From Clostridia bacterium DTU080 (GTDB taxonomy: Bacteria > Bacillota > Limnochordia > DTU080), in NCBI GenBank assembly GCA_001513395.1, contig LFTP01000371.1, positions 1-15,749 of the forward strand: a stretch of DNA of 15,749 bases, in the 5' to 3' direction. The notes beneath the pieces were generated by a model. It did not search any database and was not told the DNA's origin. It saw only the letters and a program-made list of their open reading frames with translations. Numbering within the stretch: position 1 is the first letter of the stretch; each line of letters opens with the position of its first letter. The position numbers and the translations under genes are program-made. Below are positions 13,923 through 15,749 of this stretch, in pieces.

Positions 13923-13953
13923 AGCGGAGGCTCGCCAGGGTCTCCGCTTTCTT
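13923..13953 (+). terminator. Terminator of codY
   Basis: AGCGGAG (13923-13929) and CTCCGCT (13942-13948) enclose a 12-base loop and run into TTTCTT. It lies 31 bases after the codY stop. Confidence 0.75.
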
Positions 13954-13988
13954 AGTGTTCGCCGTGTTTGCCGCGTCGGACAGGGCAT

Positions 13989-15038
13989 TCAAAACAACTC
14001 TAGCTGACAAAAAGGGATCAGATCAGATACATAGACTCCCAAAAGACGAACGGATCGCCTGATCTCCAACGAATCCAACAGCGTTTCGGCGGCATTCATG
14101 ATCTGAGCCGCGCTTCTGACACCATTCGGCGTGCGACGTTGTCGCGTCACGGTGTCGAAATCGCTGAAACGTACCTTGATGCTGACCGTTCTCGCATAAC
14201 GTCCGTCCCGTTGCAACCTTTGAGCGACGCGCTCGCTTAGTTTTCTCAGCTCTCCGGACAGAACCGGGCGCGCCCGAAGATCCGTCGGAAATGTGGTCTC
14301 ATGCCCGATGGACTTGGGCAAACCCGGGGGTTCCACGGGCCGCTCGTCGATACCGCGGCATAGATCATACAGCAGCAATCCCGTCTTTCCCAGGTGTTGA
14401 TTCAGCCAGCCCAGGCTTTTTTGGCGTAAGTCAGCCACTGTATGCACTCCCAGTTCCGCAAGTCGCGCTGCTGTCTTTTCGCCAACACCCCACAGCTTAC
14501 GGACGGACAGGGGCAAGAGCAAAGCATCAATGTCTTTGGGTCTTACCACTACGAGGCCGTCGGGTTTGCGAAGATCCGAAGCCAGTTTGGCCAGGAATTT
14601 ACAGGGCGCGATGCCCACGGATGCTGTACAGCCCACTGCATCGAAAACCCTCCTTTTGATGGTCATTCCCATCGTTTCCAGATCCGGAAACAGGTGAGCG
14701 CGGCTTGTCATGTCGAGAAAGGCCTCGTCTATTGACAACGGCTCCACCACGGGGGCTATCTGTTGAAATACGTTGTGGAGTTGTGCTGAAACCCGACGAT
14801 AGAGCGGGAAATTGGGCGGTATGAAGATCCCCTGAGGACATAGACGGGCTGCTTGTGCAATGGGCATCGCCGAACGCACTCCATAACGGCGGGCCTCGTA
14901 GGAACACGAAGCCACCACGGCTCTGCGGGAGTGTTTGTAGCCTCCCACGATCAGCGGCCGTCCACGATAGGCAGGTTGGAGCCGCGCTTCCACCGCACAG
15001 TAGAATGCATCCATGTCAACGTGTACAATGATACGCAC
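13989..15038 (-). CDS. dinB: DNA polymerase IV (Y family, translesion)
   Basis: An error-prone polymerase that copies damaged DNA. The 349 residues include VDMDAFYCAVE with metal ligand Asp8 and probable steric-gate Tyr13, the fingers motif SCSYEARRYGVRSAMP, and the second catalytic site PLSIDEAFLDM (Asp104, Glu105). Further on are the helix-hairpin-helix LWGVGEKTAARLAELGVHTVADL and the little-finger region. It ends in QLELF, the sliding-clamp binding motif. All catalytic residues are present, so it should be active. The start is GTG at 15038, 7 bases after GGGAGG. Its promoter region carries an SOS box, so it is probably induced by DNA damage. It is divergent from hflX. Confidence 0.96.
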   Translation of the reverse strand: MRIIVHVDMDAFYCAVEARLQPAYRGRPLIVGGYKHSRRAVVASCSYEARRYGVRSAMPIAQAARLCPQGIFIPPNFPLYRRVSAQLHNVFQQIAPVVEPLSIDEAFLDMTSRAHLFPDLETMGMTIKRRVFDAVGCTASVGIAPCKFLAKLASDLRKPDGLVVVRPKDIDALLLPLSVRKLWGVGEKTAARLAELGVHTVADLRQKSLGWLNQHLGKTGLLLYDLCRGIDERPVEPPGLPKSIGHETTFPTDLRARPVLSGELRKLSERVAQRLQRDGRYARTVSIKVRFSDFDTVTRQRRTPNGVRSAAQIMNAAETLLDSLEIRRSVRLLGVYVSDLIPFCQLELF

Positions 15039-15059
15039 AGGGGAACCTCCCAGATGTAT

Positions 15060-15073
15060 CGTACAGATGTTCG
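15060..15073. promoter_or_regulatory. LexA (DinR) SOS box
   Basis: CGTACAGATGTTCG matches the Firmicutes SOS consensus palindrome CGAACATATGTTCG at 12 of 14 bases. It lies just downstream of the dinB -10 element, where a bound repressor would block transcription, and 49 bases before the hflX start. Confidence 0.7.
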
Positions 15074-15080
15074 CGCGTGC

Positions 15081-15089
15081 ATTATATCA
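15081..15089 (-). promoter_or_regulatory. Promoter of dinB (extended -10)
   Basis: On the minus strand TGATATAAT is a perfect extended -10 element. No good -35 box is present at 17 bases. The predicted start near 15074 abuts the SOS box. Confidence 0.6.
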
Positions 15090-15121
15090 CGTCATCTTGA
15101 TTAAGAGGGGGTGAAGAGCCA

Positions 15122-15749
15122 GTGAGAGCCGTGGTTTTCGCGGTGGATGTGCAAAACTCGGATCTTGACGTTGAGGAGTCTTTGGCTGAACTCAGCCAAC
15201 TCGCTGATTCTGCCGGGGTCATAGTGGTGGGAGAGCTGGTGCAACGTCGCGGCGCTCCTGAGCCCTCCACCTATTTGGGGACCGGTAAAGTGGTGGAGCT
15301 GGCTGAGCTCATGGAGGAAACGGAAGCTGACATGGCCATCTGCGACGATGAGCTGACCCCCGCTCAAGCAGGAAACCTTTCTGAGATGCTCCAACGACGC
15401 GTCATCGATCGCACACAGTTGATTCTCGACATATTTGCCGCCAGAGCTCAAAGTCGGGAGGGCAAGGTTCAGGTCGAGCTGGCTCAGCTGCGCTATCTGC
15501 TTCCGAGACTGACGGGGCAAGGTCTTGCCTTGTCTCGCCTAGGCGGAGGTATCGGCACGCGGGGTCCGGGTGAGACGAGACTGGAAACCGATCGGCGACA
15601 TATCAGGCGCAGGATGGCGGAGCTGAGACGGGAACTTGATCGTATACGACAAAGGCGTCGCCTGCAACGGGAGCACCGTCAGGAATCGCAAGTGCCAGTG
15701 GTAGCTTTGGTGGGCTACACAAATGCCGGCAAATCGACTCTGCTCAACA
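15122..15749 (+). CDS. hflX: GTPase HflX, N-terminal part (cut by window end)
   Basis: A ribosome-associated GTPase that in other bacteria splits or rescues stalled and stressed 70S ribosomes. The first 209 residues are visible. The HflX N-terminal domain (VVVGELVQRRGAPEPSTYLG, then GKVVELAEL) is followed by NLSEMLQRRVIDRTQLILDIF, the family signature ARAQSREGKVQVELAQLRY, LGGGIGTRGPGETRLE, and a basic coiled helix (ELRRELDRIRQRRRLQREH). The G1 P-loop GYTNAGKST at residues 198-206 comes just before the window ends. The start is GTG at 15122: AGGGGGTGA (15106-15114) is an extended ribosome site 7 bases upstream. It is divergent from dinB and shares the control region with it. No frameshift is seen. 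Confidence 0.96.
   Translation, partial: MRAVVFAVDVQNSDLDVEESLAELSQLADSAGVIVVGELVQRRGAPEPSTYLGTGKVVELAELMEETEADMAICDDELTPAQAGNLSEMLQRRVIDRTQLILDIFAARAQSREGKVQVELAQLRYLLPRLTGQGLALSRLGGGIGTRGPGETRLETDRRHIRRRMAELRRELDRIRQRRRLQREHRQESQVPVVALVGYTNAGKSTLLN

Overview
The window looks like chromosomal DNA from a Firmicutes-type bacterium of moderately high GC. The evidence is CodY, a DarA-type c-di-AMP receptor, a DinR-like SOS box, strong Shine-Dalgarno sites and frequent GTG/TTG starts. It opens, however, with the end of a TamB/AsmA-like gene followed by a secreted beta-rich protein ending in phenylalanine. That pair suggests a cell with an outer membrane, as in diderm Firmicutes lineages such as the Limnochordia or Halanaerobiales. 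The lineage is inferred, not shown.

Layout. 1-3773 (+): TamB-like gene (5' end outside the window) and a 797-residue putative outer-membrane beta-barrel protein. 3868-7775 (+): guaB, a CPBP-family membrane protease, folP and folK in a tight run, linking guanine nucleotide supply to folate synthesis, which starts from GTP. 7787-9410 (-): an XRE-HTH/TPR regulator and darA, four bases apart. 9471-10220 (+): a 44-residue membrane peptide with an excellent ribosome site, a gene-poor stretch, and tRNA-Leu(CAG) with its own promoter and terminator. 10309-10802 (-): a decayed aadA-type aminoglycoside adenylyltransferase. 10950-12156 (-): a DAHP synthase (first step of aromatic amino acid synthesis) with a long upstream leader. 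12230-12668 (+): a small XRE regulator. 12923-13953 (+): codY with promoter and terminator. 13989-15086 (-): dinB with an SOS box. 15122-15749 (+): hflX, cut by the window end.

The most interesting find is the aroF leader. A consensus promoter drives a transcript that first encodes a 33-residue peptide in which 9 of 13 consecutive residues are Phe, Tyr or Trp. Four RNA segments follow that can form two mutually exclusive sets of helices: antiterminator plus anti-hairpin B, or hairpin A plus terminator hairpin B. This fits ribosome-mediated transcription attenuation controlled mainly by charged tRNA-Phe. The enzyme itself lacks the N-terminal regulatory domain found in many relatives, so expression control may replace allosteric control.

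Other points of interest are the envelope gene pair, the CodY whose DNA-binding half is conserved while the ligand-pocket region is shortened, the aadA relic, and a probable CTG start for the CPBP protease. All family assignments come from motifs read by eye; no database search was run.
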